A DNA stretch of 64,000 nt from Romanomermis culicivorax (GCA_963922205.1 CAWUHX010000141.1:124001-188000), one strand, 5' to 3'. Positions 47,272 to 57,299 are shown, counted from the first letter of the stretch. Numbers and translations: made by a program. Notes: generated from the sequence alone by a model not told the origin.

Positions 47272-47928
47272 ATGTCAAATGGTGATGATGAAAAGTTTTA
47301 TATATGGAAACATCCATTTAACTGTATAGTTTCTGCTCCAACAAAATCAGGAAAAACACAATTTGTTAAAAAACTTGTAATTTTTGCTAAAGAAATGCTT
47401 CACCCTGCTCCTGTAAAAATTTATTGGTGTTATTCGGAATGGCAAGAAGCTTACGATGAATTAGTTCAGAAATGTTCTTATGTAGAATTTATTCAAGGTT
47501 CGCCTGATTTGAATGAACTTCAGAAAAGTAAAGATACACCTAAATTATTAATTATGGATGATATGATGCAAGAGAAGAAGAATGATCAAAGTTTAACTCA
47601 ACTTTTTACTAAAGGATCGCATCATTGGAATATATCAATTATACATATAGTTCAGAATGCCTTTTTTGATGGAATGCGTACGAGTAGGATAAACGCTCAA
47701 TATTTAATTCTTTTAAAAAACCCAAGCGATAGATTACAAGTCCGCACACTGGCTCGACAGATTTTTCCAACTACCTCAAATTATTTCATAGAAGCGTATG
47801 AGGATGCTACTAGTAAACCATACGGTTATTTATTAATAGATCTTACACAGACATGTCCTGAAAAATATCGACTTAGATCTAATATATTCCCCGACAATGA
47901 TCATATGATTTTGTATACACCTAAATGA
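47272..47928 (+). CDS. Packaging ATPase, A32/FtsK-HerA type
   Basis: The 218-aa protein has Walker A 'APTKSGKT' at residues 22-29 and Walker B 'LLIMDDMM' near 92-99, followed by a 'HHWNISIIHIVQN' segment where the sensor asparagine/glutamine lies in this family. Length and layout fit the DNA-packaging ATPases of Polintons and adintoviruses, relatives of poxvirus A32. It should pump element DNA into the capsid. ATG 47272 is the first true methionine; the frame is open upstream but without ATG. Confidence 0.9.
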   Translation: MSNGDDEKFYIWKHPFNCIVSAPTKSGKTQFVKKLVIFAKEMLHPAPVKIYWCYSEWQEAYDELVQKCSYVEFIQGSPDLNELQKSKDTPKLLIMDDMMQEKKNDQSLTQLFTKGSHHWNISIIHIVQNAFFDGMRTSRINAQYLILLKNPSDRLQVRTLARQIFPTTSNYFIEAYEDATSKPYGYLLIDLTQTCPEKYRLRSNIFPDNDHMILYTPK

Positions 47929-47986
47929 TTCATCATTTTTACAAAAAACTTTATACAGGTTAGTCGGATCCTATTATTTTAGCGAT

Positions 47987-48454
47987 ATGATATACAGTAA
48001 ACACATTTTTTTAAACACTCTCGCTGTGATCCTTTTCATAGCTGTTTTTATTGTATGGGTACAATACCCTTTTCAATTTTATGAAAATGAAGAAGAACCT
48101 GTAAATGTTACAGATTTTACGATACCAAACACAAAAAATGTTACAGATTTTACGATACCAAACACAAAAAATGTTACAGATCAGAAATTATTATTACGGG
48201 AAATTTATAAATTACATATAATACCCTTACTACGTTATGTAGAAAAAATTTTACATTGTCCTCAGAATGCCGGACAATTTATGCAATTACGAGCGTGTTT
48301 CAAAATATATATTTTCAATCCTGTCGTATTTTCTTGTTGTAGTCGAAGCAGTAAATTTCAAAACTTGTACATCAATGGAAGTAGATTACGATATATTGAT
48401 ACGATAGCTTTATTACATAATCAGAAAAAAATATTATACCCTTCATCAGTCTAG
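47987..48454 (+). CDS. Single-pass membrane protein with NVTDFTIPNTK repeats
   Basis: The 155-aa product has an N-terminal hydrophobic helix ('TLAVILFIAVFIVWV') consistent with a signal anchor. A tandem 'NVTDFTIPNTK' unit then appears twice plus a partial third copy; each unit carries an NVT glycosylation site. The C-terminal half has a few cysteines. I do not recognise the family. It lies between the ATPase and the HMG-like gene, so a virion or envelope role is possible but unproven. Confidence 0.65.
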   Translation: MIYSKHIFLNTLAVILFIAVFIVWVQYPFQFYENEEEPVNVTDFTIPNTKNVTDFTIPNTKNVTDQKLLLREIYKLHIIPLLRYVEKILHCPQNAGQFMQLRACFKIYIFNPVVFSCCSRSSKFQNLYINGSRLRYIDTIALLHNQKKILYPSSV

Positions 48455-48514
48455 TCGAGAATTTTGAAGAGGTTGGTCGTTTTTCTATAATTCGTTTGTT
48501 TTGTGACAATTACG

Positions 48515-48979
48515 ATGTCAGCTGCATTTGAAGTTTTTGTCAGAATGGTGCAAAATAAAGTAAAAGGTAAAAATTTATATCTCTTCTTTAACTATTTATT
48601 AAACTATAGTATTTTTATTTAAGGTAAAATACTAAACAACAAACAGAAATGCGAAATAGCTGATTTGTTTTGGACTCATTTCTCACCCGAAGCCAAGATT
48701 TTTTACAAAGACATGGCTAAGGTGTGCAACCATTTACGGCGTGAAGTTGGTTTACCTATGGGACGTAAAAAAAGTTACACAATTTTGGTGTTTTGCTAGA
48801 CTATTACTGACGGAGTTGGATATGGTCGAAACTCGCGCTATTTTTGTAGAAGATCTTTTTTTAAAACTAGATACAGCTCATAAACTATTTTTTATGAATA
48901 TGAATAACTTGTGTGCTTTTTCTAGACGCGAAGAGTTGAATATCGTCATACAAAATGAAGCTTCATTACTATCTTAATG
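48515..48979 (+). CDS. Small HMG-box-like protein, spliced, uncertain 3' end
   Basis: Exon 1 is 48515-48566. A 57-nt intron (gtaaaa to tttaag) leads to exon 2 at 48624. The join gives a basic helical protein with 'AFEVFVRMVQ' and 'FWTHFSPEAKIFYKDMAKV', matching the spacing of an HMG box, a DNA-bending fold. As read it ends at TAG 48797-48799, about 75 codons. A longer frame continues to 48977 in another phase. It would be joined if one A were lost from the A7 run at 48767-48773, or if a second intron ended at the good acceptor 'gttttgctag' (48799). I cannot decide between these. Confidence 0.55.
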
Positions 48980-49059
48980 TAATACAATAAATATTTCAAT
49001 GTTTATTCATCATTTGGTCATTATTGTAAAATTTTTTTGTACTGTACAGTCTGTTTTGT

Positions 49060-49413
49060 ATGGCTTCTAGATTAAACAAATATATTCACGAGCTCAATGT
49101 GTTGAAAAATTCAAATCGTGTTCAAAGACGTGCTTTTCTTCAACATTCTTCCCCCGATTTGATCTGTTGTATATGTGAAATTTGTTTGAACATTTTGAAC
49201 GGTAATATTCCTATTAATTCAAACTTAAAAAAGAAATTGGCCAAACATAAATTATTGCTCAGAGGTTTAGCTACTAGACACGAAAAAAACAAGAAAAAAG
49301 ATTTACATAATAAACGTGTAAGAATTGTTCAAAGTGGTGGAGCTTTTTTACCTCTAGTACTACCCGTTTTATTATCTACATTAGCAAGTTTTGTTACAGA
49401 GAAATTATTATAG
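49060..49413 (+). CDS. Conserved small Polinton protein with QSGGAFLP-type hydrophobic tail
   Basis: The 117-aa protein has a Lys/Arg-rich centre ('NLKKKLAKHKLLLRGLAT') followed by a glycine-hydrophobic tail ('GGAFLPLVLPVLLSTLASF'). This layout recurs in animal Polinton/adintovirus small virion proteins and recalls membrane-active core peptides. Its stop nearly touches the ATG of the next gene at 49415, as in compact viral genomes. The exact role is unknown. Confidence 0.7.
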   Translation: MASRLNKYIHELNVLKNSNRVQRRAFLQHSSPDLICCICEICLNILNGNIPINSNLKKKLAKHKLLLRGLATRHEKNKKKDLHNKRVRIVQSGGAFLPLVLPVLLSTLASFVTEKLL

Positions 49414-49414
49414 A

Positions 49415-50272
49415 ATGAAATTTGCTAATAAATTTGCTCTTATACCTCAGGAGGTTCTGAATAAACTGAATAACTCTCAGGTTTCTTCTTCTTGGACGAC
49501 GACGAGTTCAAATGAAAAGACAGGTATAGCTAAGCAAGTTGACATGTATCGTAACGAGCTAGAGCGCATTTTGAAAGATAATACGTTAACACCTGAAGAA
49601 CAATACAAAATGTACTCGCAACTATTTTCACAATATTTAACTTTTGAACATGAAAAGGCTCAACCTACTACAGTGATTTTAAAACAAAAAGTTATTGATA
49701 ACGAAGAAGATGAGAAGGATAGTGACGATTTGAAACAAAAAGAAAAAAATTGGTTGAACGATGAAAAGTTACTTAGCGGTATTCCTAAACAGTTTAAACG
49801 CTCGGCATCCTTATTATTGGAGCATGTGGGACGTAACCCTAGTATAAATGTTAATAAGCAAGGTGAAGTATTAATTGATGGAAAATTAATTGAAGGATCA
49901 CATATTATTGATTTATTACATGATTTGTCTCGTAAACGTTCAAAAATTACGCAAACGCTTGGAGTAGATGAGTTTGTTAATGCTTTGAAAAAATATAATG
50001 TGCCATTAGAGGCTATAGGAAACCCATTACGTAAAATGTTATTCACTTTACCTCGGAAACTCTCCTACCATACACCTCCGGAAGAATCAGATGATCATGC
50101 AGTTAGTAGTGTCAAGCGGTTAAATAAACCACTTGTGAAAGGTGTTGATTTATTTTCAAGTGGTGCCGAGGAAGATATCAAAGACGATTCATTCTTTAAT
50201 AAAGGAAACTCGACAGAAAAGAAGATACGGCGCAAAGCTAGAGCACTTAGACGGTATACTCCTTTGTACTAG
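49415..50272 (+). CDS. Conserved Polinton virion-associated protein (285 aa)
   Basis: The start 'KFALIPQEVLNKL' matches the LIPEE-type N-terminus common in animal Polinton proteins. A coiled-coil-like stretch and an acidic linker follow. Then comes a conserved module with 'LLLEHVGRNPSINVNKQGE', 'HIIDLLHDLSRKRSK' and 'IGNPLRKML'. The C-terminus is basic. The family occurs next to capsid genes in many Polintons, but its biochemical role is not established to my knowledge. Confidence 0.7.
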   Translation: MKFANKFALIPQEVLNKLNNSQVSSSWTTTSSNEKTGIAKQVDMYRNELERILKDNTLTPEEQYKMYSQLFSQYLTFEHEKAQPTTVILKQKVIDNEEDEKDSDDLKQKEKNWLNDEKLLSGIPKQFKRSASLLLEHVGRNPSINVNKQGEVLIDGKLIEGSHIIDLLHDLSRKRSKITQTLGVDEFVNALKKYNVPLEAIGNPLRKMLFTLPRKLSYHTPPEESDDHAVSSVKRLNKPLVKGVDLFSSGAEEDIKDDSFFNKGNSTEKKIRRKARALRRYTPLY

Positions 50273-50277
50273 AGCGA

Positions 50278-51387
50278 TGAACACCTTACTTTCGAAATTA
50301 TACAAAAATTTACACGGAAATCCCTCAGCTTTTTCTAGTATTGAAAAATTATATGCTGAAGCTAGAAAGCACCGTAAAACAATTACACGTAAAAATGTTA
50401 AAGATTGGCTTTCAAAACAAGATAGTTATACTCTAAATAAACAAGTCAACAAAAAATTTTCACGTAATCGTATTTATGTTACAGCTATGGATCAACAATG
50501 GGAAATTGATTTGGCAGATATGTCTTCTTTAGCAGATTTTAACGATGGATACAAATTTATGCTTACATGTATAGATGTATTAAGTAAATACGCATGGGTT
50601 GAACCCTTAAAATCAAAACACTCAAAGAATGTTTGCGATGCTTTTCAAAATATTTTAAAAAGAGGTCGAATCCCTTGGAGAGTGCGCAGCGATAAAGGAA
50701 AAGAATTTGTCAACAAAGATTTCCAAAAATTATTGAAAACTAACGATTTACATTTTTTTACTTCTCAAAACGAAGACATTAAATGTTCAATAGTGGAACA
50801 GTTTAATAGAACTTTAAAAACTAAATTATTTAAATATTTTACAGAGTTTACCACTTATAAATGGATTGATATTTTACCCGCAGTTGTTTCCACCTACAAT
50901 CACTCTGTTCATAGATCTATTAAGGAAAAACCTACTAATGTAGATTATTCTAATAAAAAAAAATATATGGCAAAGACTCTACCCTGAAAGATTATACACT
51001 AGAAAGTCTAAGATTGATATAGGAGATTATGTGCGAATTAGTAAACATAGAGGTGTATTTGACAAAGGTTATTTACCTCAATGGAGTGAAGAAGTTTTCA
51101 AAGTAAAACATATTGTGAAGACCCGAAATCATATACTTTATACAATTCAAGATCTGGAAGGCGAAGATATAGAAGGACGTTTTTATGAAAAAGAACTACA
51201 GAAAATCGATTTTAATCCTAATATCAAAGAATACAAAATTGAAAAGGTTTTGAAGACTAAACGATTACCAGATGGTCAGAATAGAGTACTTGTGAAGTGG
51301 TGGGGTTATCCTGAAAAATTCAACAGTTGGATTTTAGAAAAGGATATACAAAACGATGACGACGATGATTACGATGAACAACTTTGA
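50278..51387 (+). CDS. Polinton integrase (rve core plus chromodomain), frame broken at an A9 run
   Basis: ATG 50278 lies 5 bp after the preceding stop. A basic N-terminal region is followed by a retroviral-type integrase core with 'WEIDLADM' (first Asp), 'RSDKGKEF' (second Asp) and '[11 protein letters not shown]' (Glu). The frame stops at 50985-50987. One base fewer in the run of nine A at 50955-50963 would continue it into the SH3-like part ('[10 protein letters not shown]') and a C-terminal chromodomain ('[10 protein letters not shown]', '[13 protein letters not shown]'), ending at 51387. Chromodomains are typical of Polinton integrases and may steer integration to modified chromatin. The break could be mutation, programmed frameshift or assembly error. 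Confidence 0.85.
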
Positions 51388-51865
51388 ATTGACATATTAT
51401 GCTCAACAAGATGAGCTATTATCACAAAATTTTTTAGGAGTTTTTGCTTGCGATACTCTACCGAAGATAGTTAAAAGACCCGCGGCTTTAATTGCAAACA
51501 CCGATACATCTTTTCAAAAAGGAAGTCATTGGATAGCTATGTATTTTGATAATGCTAACTCTGTATATTATTTTGATTCTTATGGCTTACCACCAGTTAT
51601 TCCTGCTTTTATAAATTATATTAACAAAAATGCTTTAATAATATATACAAATAAGAAACATTTACAAAATTTTAATAGTAGGGTTTGTGGTATATATACT
51701 TTATATTTTTTGTATTATAAAGTGCGACATGTTCCTATGTATAAAATGTTTAAAAGTTTCAGTAACACAAATTTTGTTTATAATGATAAATTGATTTGTA
51801 AGTTTTTTCATTGTAAATTTTCTGTAAAAGGTCACTTGCGAAATAAATTATGTACACGTTTGTAA
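51356..51865 (+). CDS. Adenain-type cysteine protease
   Basis: The 169-aa protein has the catalytic set of adenovirus-type (C5) proteases: His58 in '[10 protein letters not shown]', Asp74 in 'YYFDSYGLP', Gln104 and Cys111 in '[13 protein letters not shown]'. It overlaps the integrase 3' end by 32 bp in another frame. ATGs at 51356, 51365 and 51374 are possible starts. It should process capsid proteins during maturation. Confidence 0.9.
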   Translation: MTTMITMNNFELTYYAQQDELLSQNFLGVFACDTLPKIVKRPAALIANTDTSFQKGSHWIAMYFDNANSVYYFDSYGLPPVIPAFINYINKNALIIYTNKKHLQNFNSRVCGIYTLYFLYYKVRHVPMYKMFKSFSNTNFVYNDKLICKFFHCKFSVKGHLRNKLCTRL

Positions 51866-52039
51866 AAAGTTAACTTCTTCTATATGTATTTATATATATA
51901 TATATAAATTTTACTTCACTTTGATAGCTCCGCCTCCTTTATATTTTTGTATAATTTTATTGGTTATTTTAGTAGCTCTGCCTTTTTATAAATTTATAAC
52001 TGAGTGTTTAGTTGTTAAATAAAAATTTTTTATTTTGAA

Positions 52040-52348
52040 ATGGATAGTAGTAATAGTACGCATTCAGAAACGTCTCGCATTAGCGTTTGGGAGTTTTTTG
52101 GAAAACATCTACCTCGAAACGAAGTGGTTTTCTTCAGTCAGGTCATACTAATATACATTGTAGTCATTACAGCTATAATAAATTTATCTCTCTACAATAA
52201 TAATACACAATTGTCGGTTGGTCTTTTGTGCGCTTGTATAGGATATGTATTACCTAGCCACGTACCGACCGTATTACAGTCATCTAATTCATTGAAGACC
52301 GTACCTATAGCAACAGCAAACAACATTATAAATAATGACAACCTTTGA
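52040..52348 (+). CDS. Conserved small Polinton membrane protein
   Basis: The 102-aa protein has 'WEFFGKHLPRNEVVFFSQ' leading into two predicted hydrophobic helices ('VILIYIVVITAIINLSL' and 'VGLLCACIGYVLP'). This arrangement recurs in animal Polintons next to the penton-like gene. The ATG follows 'ttttgaa'. Its last codons overlap the next gene by 14 bp. It may act in the virion membrane or in assembly; the function is unknown. Confidence 0.7.
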   Translation: MDSSNSTHSETSRISVWEFFGKHLPRNEVVFFSQVILIYIVVITAIINLSLYNNNTQLSVGLLCACIGYVLPSHVPTVLQSSNSLKTVPIATANNIINNDNL

Positions 52349-53129
52349 AGATCAATTTTATATCACATTACCTAGTAATAGCAAAAATGGAAACAAGCCC
52401 TCTGATTTTTCAGCCCATCTACCTTACCGTTTAAAACTAGATGGAAGCTGGGAGGTAGGACTAAGTGAAATAATATACCCCTATAGTTGGGCTACATTTA
52501 CCAATCATGGTGGAGATAATGTAATAACGTTAATTACGGATGGTGTCGGAAATAAGGTCAAAAAAATTAAAGTAATTGTTTTTGAAAAACATTACTTTAC
52601 CATATCTGAATTAATTGAAGAGTTGAATGCAAAAGTTGGAGCAGCTATTGCCGGAACTAACATGGAAATCATGTTTTCATACGATGAACATAGTAGAGGA
52701 TTAGTTAATTTGAAAATAAAAAGTGGTACAATATTACGTAAAATTGATATAAGCAAACAATTAATGGAGCTTCTCGGATTTAGCTCTACCAATACTGAGG
52801 CCTATGCTACTGCTGATGATTTTTTAAATAGAGCTGTGAATATTAACTTATATACTGTTGGAGAGAAACCTCCAAAAAATTCTAACACACATATTCCACC
52901 ATCCAAAGCTGTTTTTCTTGCCAAGCCTGGAACTAATCATTTATACATGTTAGGTATTCAACCACCAAATTTGAATGATTTACAGAATTTTTATGTTTAC
53001 TGTAATATTATTGAAAATCAGATTGTTGGAAATACTTTAGCACCGCTTTTACGTTCAGTAAATGTTCAGGGAAAATACAAAGATAATGTGAGTCGTTTAT
53101 ATGAAACACCTCACTATATACCAATTTAA
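52335..53129 (+). CDS. Putative minor capsid (penton) protein
   Basis: The 264-aa protein starts 'FYITLPSNSKNGNKPSDFSA' and contains 'WEVGLSEIIYP', strings characteristic of a conserved Polinton structural protein. The rest is beta-rich with few cysteines, fitting a single jelly-roll penton, and its place just upstream of the pVI-like and major capsid genes fits. The penton identity is inferred from family context, since no catalytic motif can confirm it. Confidence 0.7.
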   Translation: MTTFEDQFYITLPSNSKNGNKPSDFSAHLPYRLKLDGSWEVGLSEIIYPYSWATFTNHGGDNVITLITDGVGNKVKKIKVIVFEKHYFTISELIEELNAKVGAAIAGTNMEIMFSYDEHSRGLVNLKIKSGTILRKIDISKQLMELLGFSSTNTEAYATADDFLNRAVNINLYTVGEKPPKNSNTHIPPSKAVFLAKPGTNHLYMLGIQPPNLNDLQNFYVYCNIIENQIVGNTLAPLLRSVNVQGKYKDNVSRLYETPHYIPI

Positions 53130-53386
53130 TTGAAAGAAATTACAGTACTCGAGATTAACATAAAAAACAGTATGAATGAGCTTATACCCTTTCAGTTTGG
53201 GAATGTTATAGTTAAATTACATTTTCGGCGACGTACTCCTTTATTCCTATAATCATAGTATCAAATTTTTATTTACTCATTCATTCATTTGCATTTGGAC
53301 ACGTTGTCGTCAGGTTGAATTTTCGCAAATGCTCTTAATTAATTAATTCATTTAGTTGTTGTTTCTTTTAATTTTCAAAGCAAAAT

Positions 53387-53923
53387 ATGCATACCGTATT
53401 TATTCCTGAAACCGTTAATTACTGGATCAAATTTAATCAACATAGTATTCAAGATAATCAATTTCAATTAGGTGGTAGTTTAGAAGGTTTTCGAGCAGCA
53501 TACCCGTATTATTATAGACATCAAGGAGCTGGAGTTGGTAATTTTTTTAAGAGTTTGTGGCGTCTAGCTATGCCTTTGTTAAAATCTGCAGGAAAGCATG
53601 CACTTGCTGCAGGTTCCAAAATTGCAGGTGATGTTGTAGAAGGTTGTTCTTTTAAAGAAAGTGTTGCTGAGCATGGACGAAACGCAGCTGGTAGCTCATT
53701 ACACGAAACGGGCGAGCGCATTCATAAAGGAAAAGGTTTAGGGAAGCGTAAACATATAAATTCTACGATACATATAAAAAGCAATAAAAAGTTAATTGAT
53801 GGTCAGCGTCAACAACATCAACATCAAAAACAACATAAATGTAAACACCTGAAACGACGTTCCTCATTCTTAAAAAAGACTCCACGTAGAGTAGTCCGTT
53901 TCAAGGATATCTATTCAAAATGA
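53387..53923 (+). CDS. Minor virion protein, adenovirus pVI/pX-like layout
   Basis: The 178-aa protein has 'GAGVGNFFKSLWRLAMPLL' followed by an alanine-rich helix 'GKHALAAGSKIAGDVVEG' and a strongly basic His/Lys/Arg tail. The glycine-phenylalanine motif plus amphipathic helix recurs in Polinton proteins compared with adenovirus cement or core proteins. It overlaps the major capsid gene by 4 bp (ATGA), suggesting coupled expression. A role in DNA condensation or capsid stability is inferred. Confidence 0.65.
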   Translation: MHTVFIPETVNYWIKFNQHSIQDNQFQLGGSLEGFRAAYPYYYRHQGAGVGNFFKSLWRLAMPLLKSAGKHALAAGSKIAGDVVEGCSFKESVAEHGRNAAGSSLHETGERIHKGKGLGKRKHINSTIHIKSNKKLIDGQRQQHQHQKQHKCKHLKRRSSFLKKTPRRVVRFKDIYSK

Positions 53924-55315
53924 GTAAATTTATTGATGCTGCATCGTCTCCTAGTAGTAAAACGGAGTTAGATTTATTTACCGTACCACCAACACAAGTT
54001 GCTATTCGTAGAAGTTTTTGGTCTGAAATTCAGTTACAAAATCCTTGTACTAATGAAGGACCTTACGAGTTTGTTATTTCACCTGATTCATATATGTTGG
54101 ACTTATCAAAAAATTTTATATATTTTACTATTCGAATTACGAAAGCTAATGGCGCTGCTTGCACTTTAACAGCAGACGCCAACAATAACCTTACTGGAAA
54201 TGTTGTAGCACCAATTAATTTGATCGGCAAAACATTTTTTAAACAGATCAAGATGTACTTAAATGGAAAATTAATATCTGACAGGTAAGTTTTATAATTA
54301 AATGTATGTTTACCTTTTTTTAATTTTAACATTTTAACATTTCAGTGGGGATAGATACGCTTACAGATCTTATTTGGAAACGGAATTGAACTATGGTCGT
54401 GATGCTAAGTTGACACATGTTGCAGCTGCTGGTTATGCTTTTGAAAATGGCGATGTTCTCGATATAAAGAAAAACAAGGGTGCTTTGGAAAGAGTTCAGA
54501 TGTTCAAAAACAGTGCAGTTGAATTAATGGCTCCTATACACGCCGATCTATTTATGCAAGAATGTTTTCTATTGAATCAATGTACTTTGAAAATTGATTT
54601 ATACAGACATAGAGATGATTTTTGCTTGCAAAAATTTATATCTACTGACAAAGAAGCTTATAAAATCGAAGTTAAAAGCATGTCTCTATTTATTAAAAAA
54701 GTTGAAGTTGCGGATAATATCAATCTAGCTATTGAATCCATGTTACAAAATACAGCTGCAAAATACCCTATTCGTCGATGTCATGTTACAAGTCTATACA
54801 TAACAACTAGTCGTCACTCAGCTCCTCTGAACTCATTGTTCACAGGTCCTTTACCTCATCGTCTCGTTGTGGCACTCGTTGATGGTTCAGCTGCTAGGGG
54901 TGATTATAATCAAAGCCCCTTCAATTTTAAGCATTTCGGATTAAACGAGATTAAAATAACAAGTGGTACTACAACCTTACCTACAACACCATATATGCTA
55001 AATTTTAAAGAAAACAAATATTTGCGCACTTTTGTACAATTATTTGAGGGTGTAGGAATCGGTACAGATAACAAGGGTAATGAAATTACTCGAAATTCTT
55101 TTACAACGCATAACACGGTTTTTGTTTTTGATTTGACTCCTTGCGGTATGGATGGTAATTTTTGGAAACTCGTACGTGAAGGAACCACTAGTTTACAGAT
55201 GAATTTTGGAGAGGATATACCAGATGGCGGTATTGAAGCACTTATATACGCAGAATTTGACTCTCTCGTAATGATTGATAAAAATCGTGAAACCTTTACA
55301 GATTATAGTATTTAA
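53920..55315 (+). CDS. Major capsid protein (double jelly-roll), interrupted by an intron
   Basis: Exons 53920-54284 and 54346-55315 join in frame (phase 2) across a 61-nt intron with GTAAGT and TTTCAG, giving 444 aa. The start 'SKFIDAASSPSSKTELDLFTVPPTQVAIRR' region (first 30 residues), 'YRSYLETELNYG', 'CHVTSLYITTSRH' and 'ARGDYNQSPFNFKHFGLNEI' are marks of Polinton/adintovirus hexon-like capsid proteins. Length also fits. It would form the icosahedral shell together with the penton. The intron is unusual for a capsid gene. No break was seen. Confidence 0.9.
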
Positions 55316-55882
55316 ATACGTTATATTTATATGTACATTTCATCTCATTTTTTTAACATAAAAAATCACTTATAGTTGTTGTTGTTTATACACTCCTTCT
55401 CTTTAGCTATTGTTTAGAAATATTCTTTTAATTTATTCCTAATTATAAATGAACTTCCTTTTATTACTCCTTCTTTCCTTTATTTTCTCCTTTAATTCTA
55501 CAGTACTATGTAATTATCTTGTATGTTCTTTTTACCCTAAGACCTGTTTCTGCATATTCTCTACATATCGTTTACTCGTACATCTCTAAATATCTGACTA
55601 CAGTAAACCCTTTTTTATATTCCCGAAGTTGACACATACACACACACACTCATAGTAGAACTCTAAAGAAATTACCTTTACTATTAAACACAATAAATAA
55701 AAAATTTTATTAATTTTAATTCAATTTAATTTATTTGAAACAAAATATATATATATATATATATACAAAATTTAAAATAAAATAGAATAAATTATACATA
55801 TATACAAAATTTAAAAACAAAATAAAATATACATATATACATCCGCCTTCGCCGCCGCCGTCGCACCCCCACGCTAGAGGTT
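55316..55882. other. AT-rich noncoding region after the capsid gene
   Basis: It holds a TA repeat (55746-55765), several AATAAA strings and a GC-rich island at 55842-55875 ('gccttcgccgccgccgtcgc') that belongs to the 3' exon of the minus-strand gene ending at 55883. No other gene is seen. Confidence 0.5.
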
Positions 55883-56702
55883 TCACGCGTATCCACTAAA
55901 ATTTTTACAAATTTTAATAACTATTTTAGTTAAACAAAAATTTTTACTCTAATATATCATTTAACTGTTAAGTAATAGGTACAAGATCTATCAATAGCCT
56001 TTATTTTATCGTAAAATTTTATCGTATAAATCGTGTAAATAATTGAAAGCTTCTAGAATATTCTAGAAATGTTCTTTGTTAAGTTTTAGACAACTCAGCT
56101 ATATACCATACATTAATATACATGAATTAGAAATCTGTAACATGTCGCAGTTAGCACATTTTAACCTACGCATATTTATCTTGAAATATTGTAGTAAAAG
56201 CTTATAATAATTTTACTCTCATTAAATATAAAATTTATATGTCTACTACGTGTTTTAACTATAACATTTGAACTTACTAGAAACGCGGCAGCGCTAGTTT
56301 TACCCTCTCCTCGACGTAGCGACCGTCGGCGTTTTCCCATTCAGCCCTCGCACCTGGGGGGAGGATATTCCACAGGTGCGAGGCTAGGTGGCCGTCGACC
56401 AGCGAAGGGTTTTCAAACATCCGGCGTAGACGTTTCATGAAACCCCAAAAGGGTTTCTGTCTAGCCGGATATTCAACCCCTCGCTGGCTTTTCCACCAGC
56501 TCTTGAAGTCCGTTGAGGCCTCCTCCCAGAAGACGGACGCCCACGCGTCAATGTCGGCTGTCGTTAAAAACGGCTCTAAATTAATAATAATAAAATAGTA
56601 TACATATTAATTTTTAATTCAAACAATTTGTAAAATCAATGTACCGTAAGCCTCGTAGGCGGCTCTCAACATCGAAATAAACATAACGAAAACGGCTTCC
56701 AT
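55883..56702 (-). CDS. Small GC-rich spliced gene, HMG-box-like (122 aa)
   Basis: Three exons join in frame: 56702-56645, 56575-56278 and 55895-55883, with GT-AG introns of 69 and 382 nt. The middle exon alone would end in TAG at 56279-56277, but a strong donor (GTAAGT) removes that stop. Residues about 55-110 ('KPFWGFMKRLRRMFENP', 'LASHLWNILPPGARAEWENA') have the spacing of an HMG box, a DNA-bending domain. Codons are GC-rich (CTG, GCC, GAG), unlike the AT-rich capsid genes beside it, which may indicate separate origin. Whether it belongs to the Polinton or the host is open. AATAAA strings near 55720-55735 (minus strand) could end its transcript. Confidence 0.5.
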
Positions 56703-56849
56703 TGGTAGTCTCGGGTGTCGCGCGCAAGTACAAAAATAAGAATGGTTCTTCTTCTTCTATTTTTTCTAATTATACCTCTTTACCCTCATTAAACCTTTTC
56801 CGGTTTTTTCTGCTTTTTGGTTGAATCTTTTCGGTTTTTCTTTGAAGTT

Positions 56850-56990
56850 TCTATCAAAATAACAATAATCACCACCTTAATTGTTTTGGTATTGCGTCTC
56901 TTTAAAGGTTTTAGGCTCTAGGTTATTCTAGAAAACTATCAAAATAACAATAATCACCACCTTAATTATTTTGGTAAAGCGTCTCTTGCT
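56850..56990. repeat. 52-bp direct repeat
   Basis: 'ctatcaaaataacaataatc' and the following about 30 bases occur at about 56850 and again 86 bp later at 56936, with four or five mismatches. Confidence 0.7.
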
Positions 56991-57184
56991 ACCGTGTTTT
57001 ATAGAACCTTTGACCTTTTCTAGCATTTCTAATTGGTTTTATGATCTAAATGGCTTCAGCTGTCTAACCTTTCTATGTTTGCTCTGGGAAACACTCTGTA
57101 TACAAAACCGCATCTACCTACATAAATCATCCAATATAATGTATTAATTTCCGATACGTAGAATAACGTTCATGTATTGATGAT

Positions 57185-57265
57185 TTAGTTCTTTTCTTTT
57201 TTCTTTTTCTTTTCTTTTTTCTTTTTCTTTTCTTTTTTCTTTTTCTTTTCTTTTCTTTTCTTCAA
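57185..57265. repeat. TTCTTTTCTTTTT polypyrimidine microsatellite
   Basis: About 75 bp of alternating 'ttcttttc' and 'ttttttc' units on the plus strand. Confidence 0.85.
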
Positions 57266-57299
57266 ATGTTTTTGAGGTATCAATTACTTTTTACATCTA

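Noticed and set aside
55846-55880. CpG-rich 'gccgccgccgtcgc' stretch as a triplet-repeat or promoter island
   Set aside because: It is only about 35 bp and falls in the predicted 3' untranslated part of the minus-strand gene.
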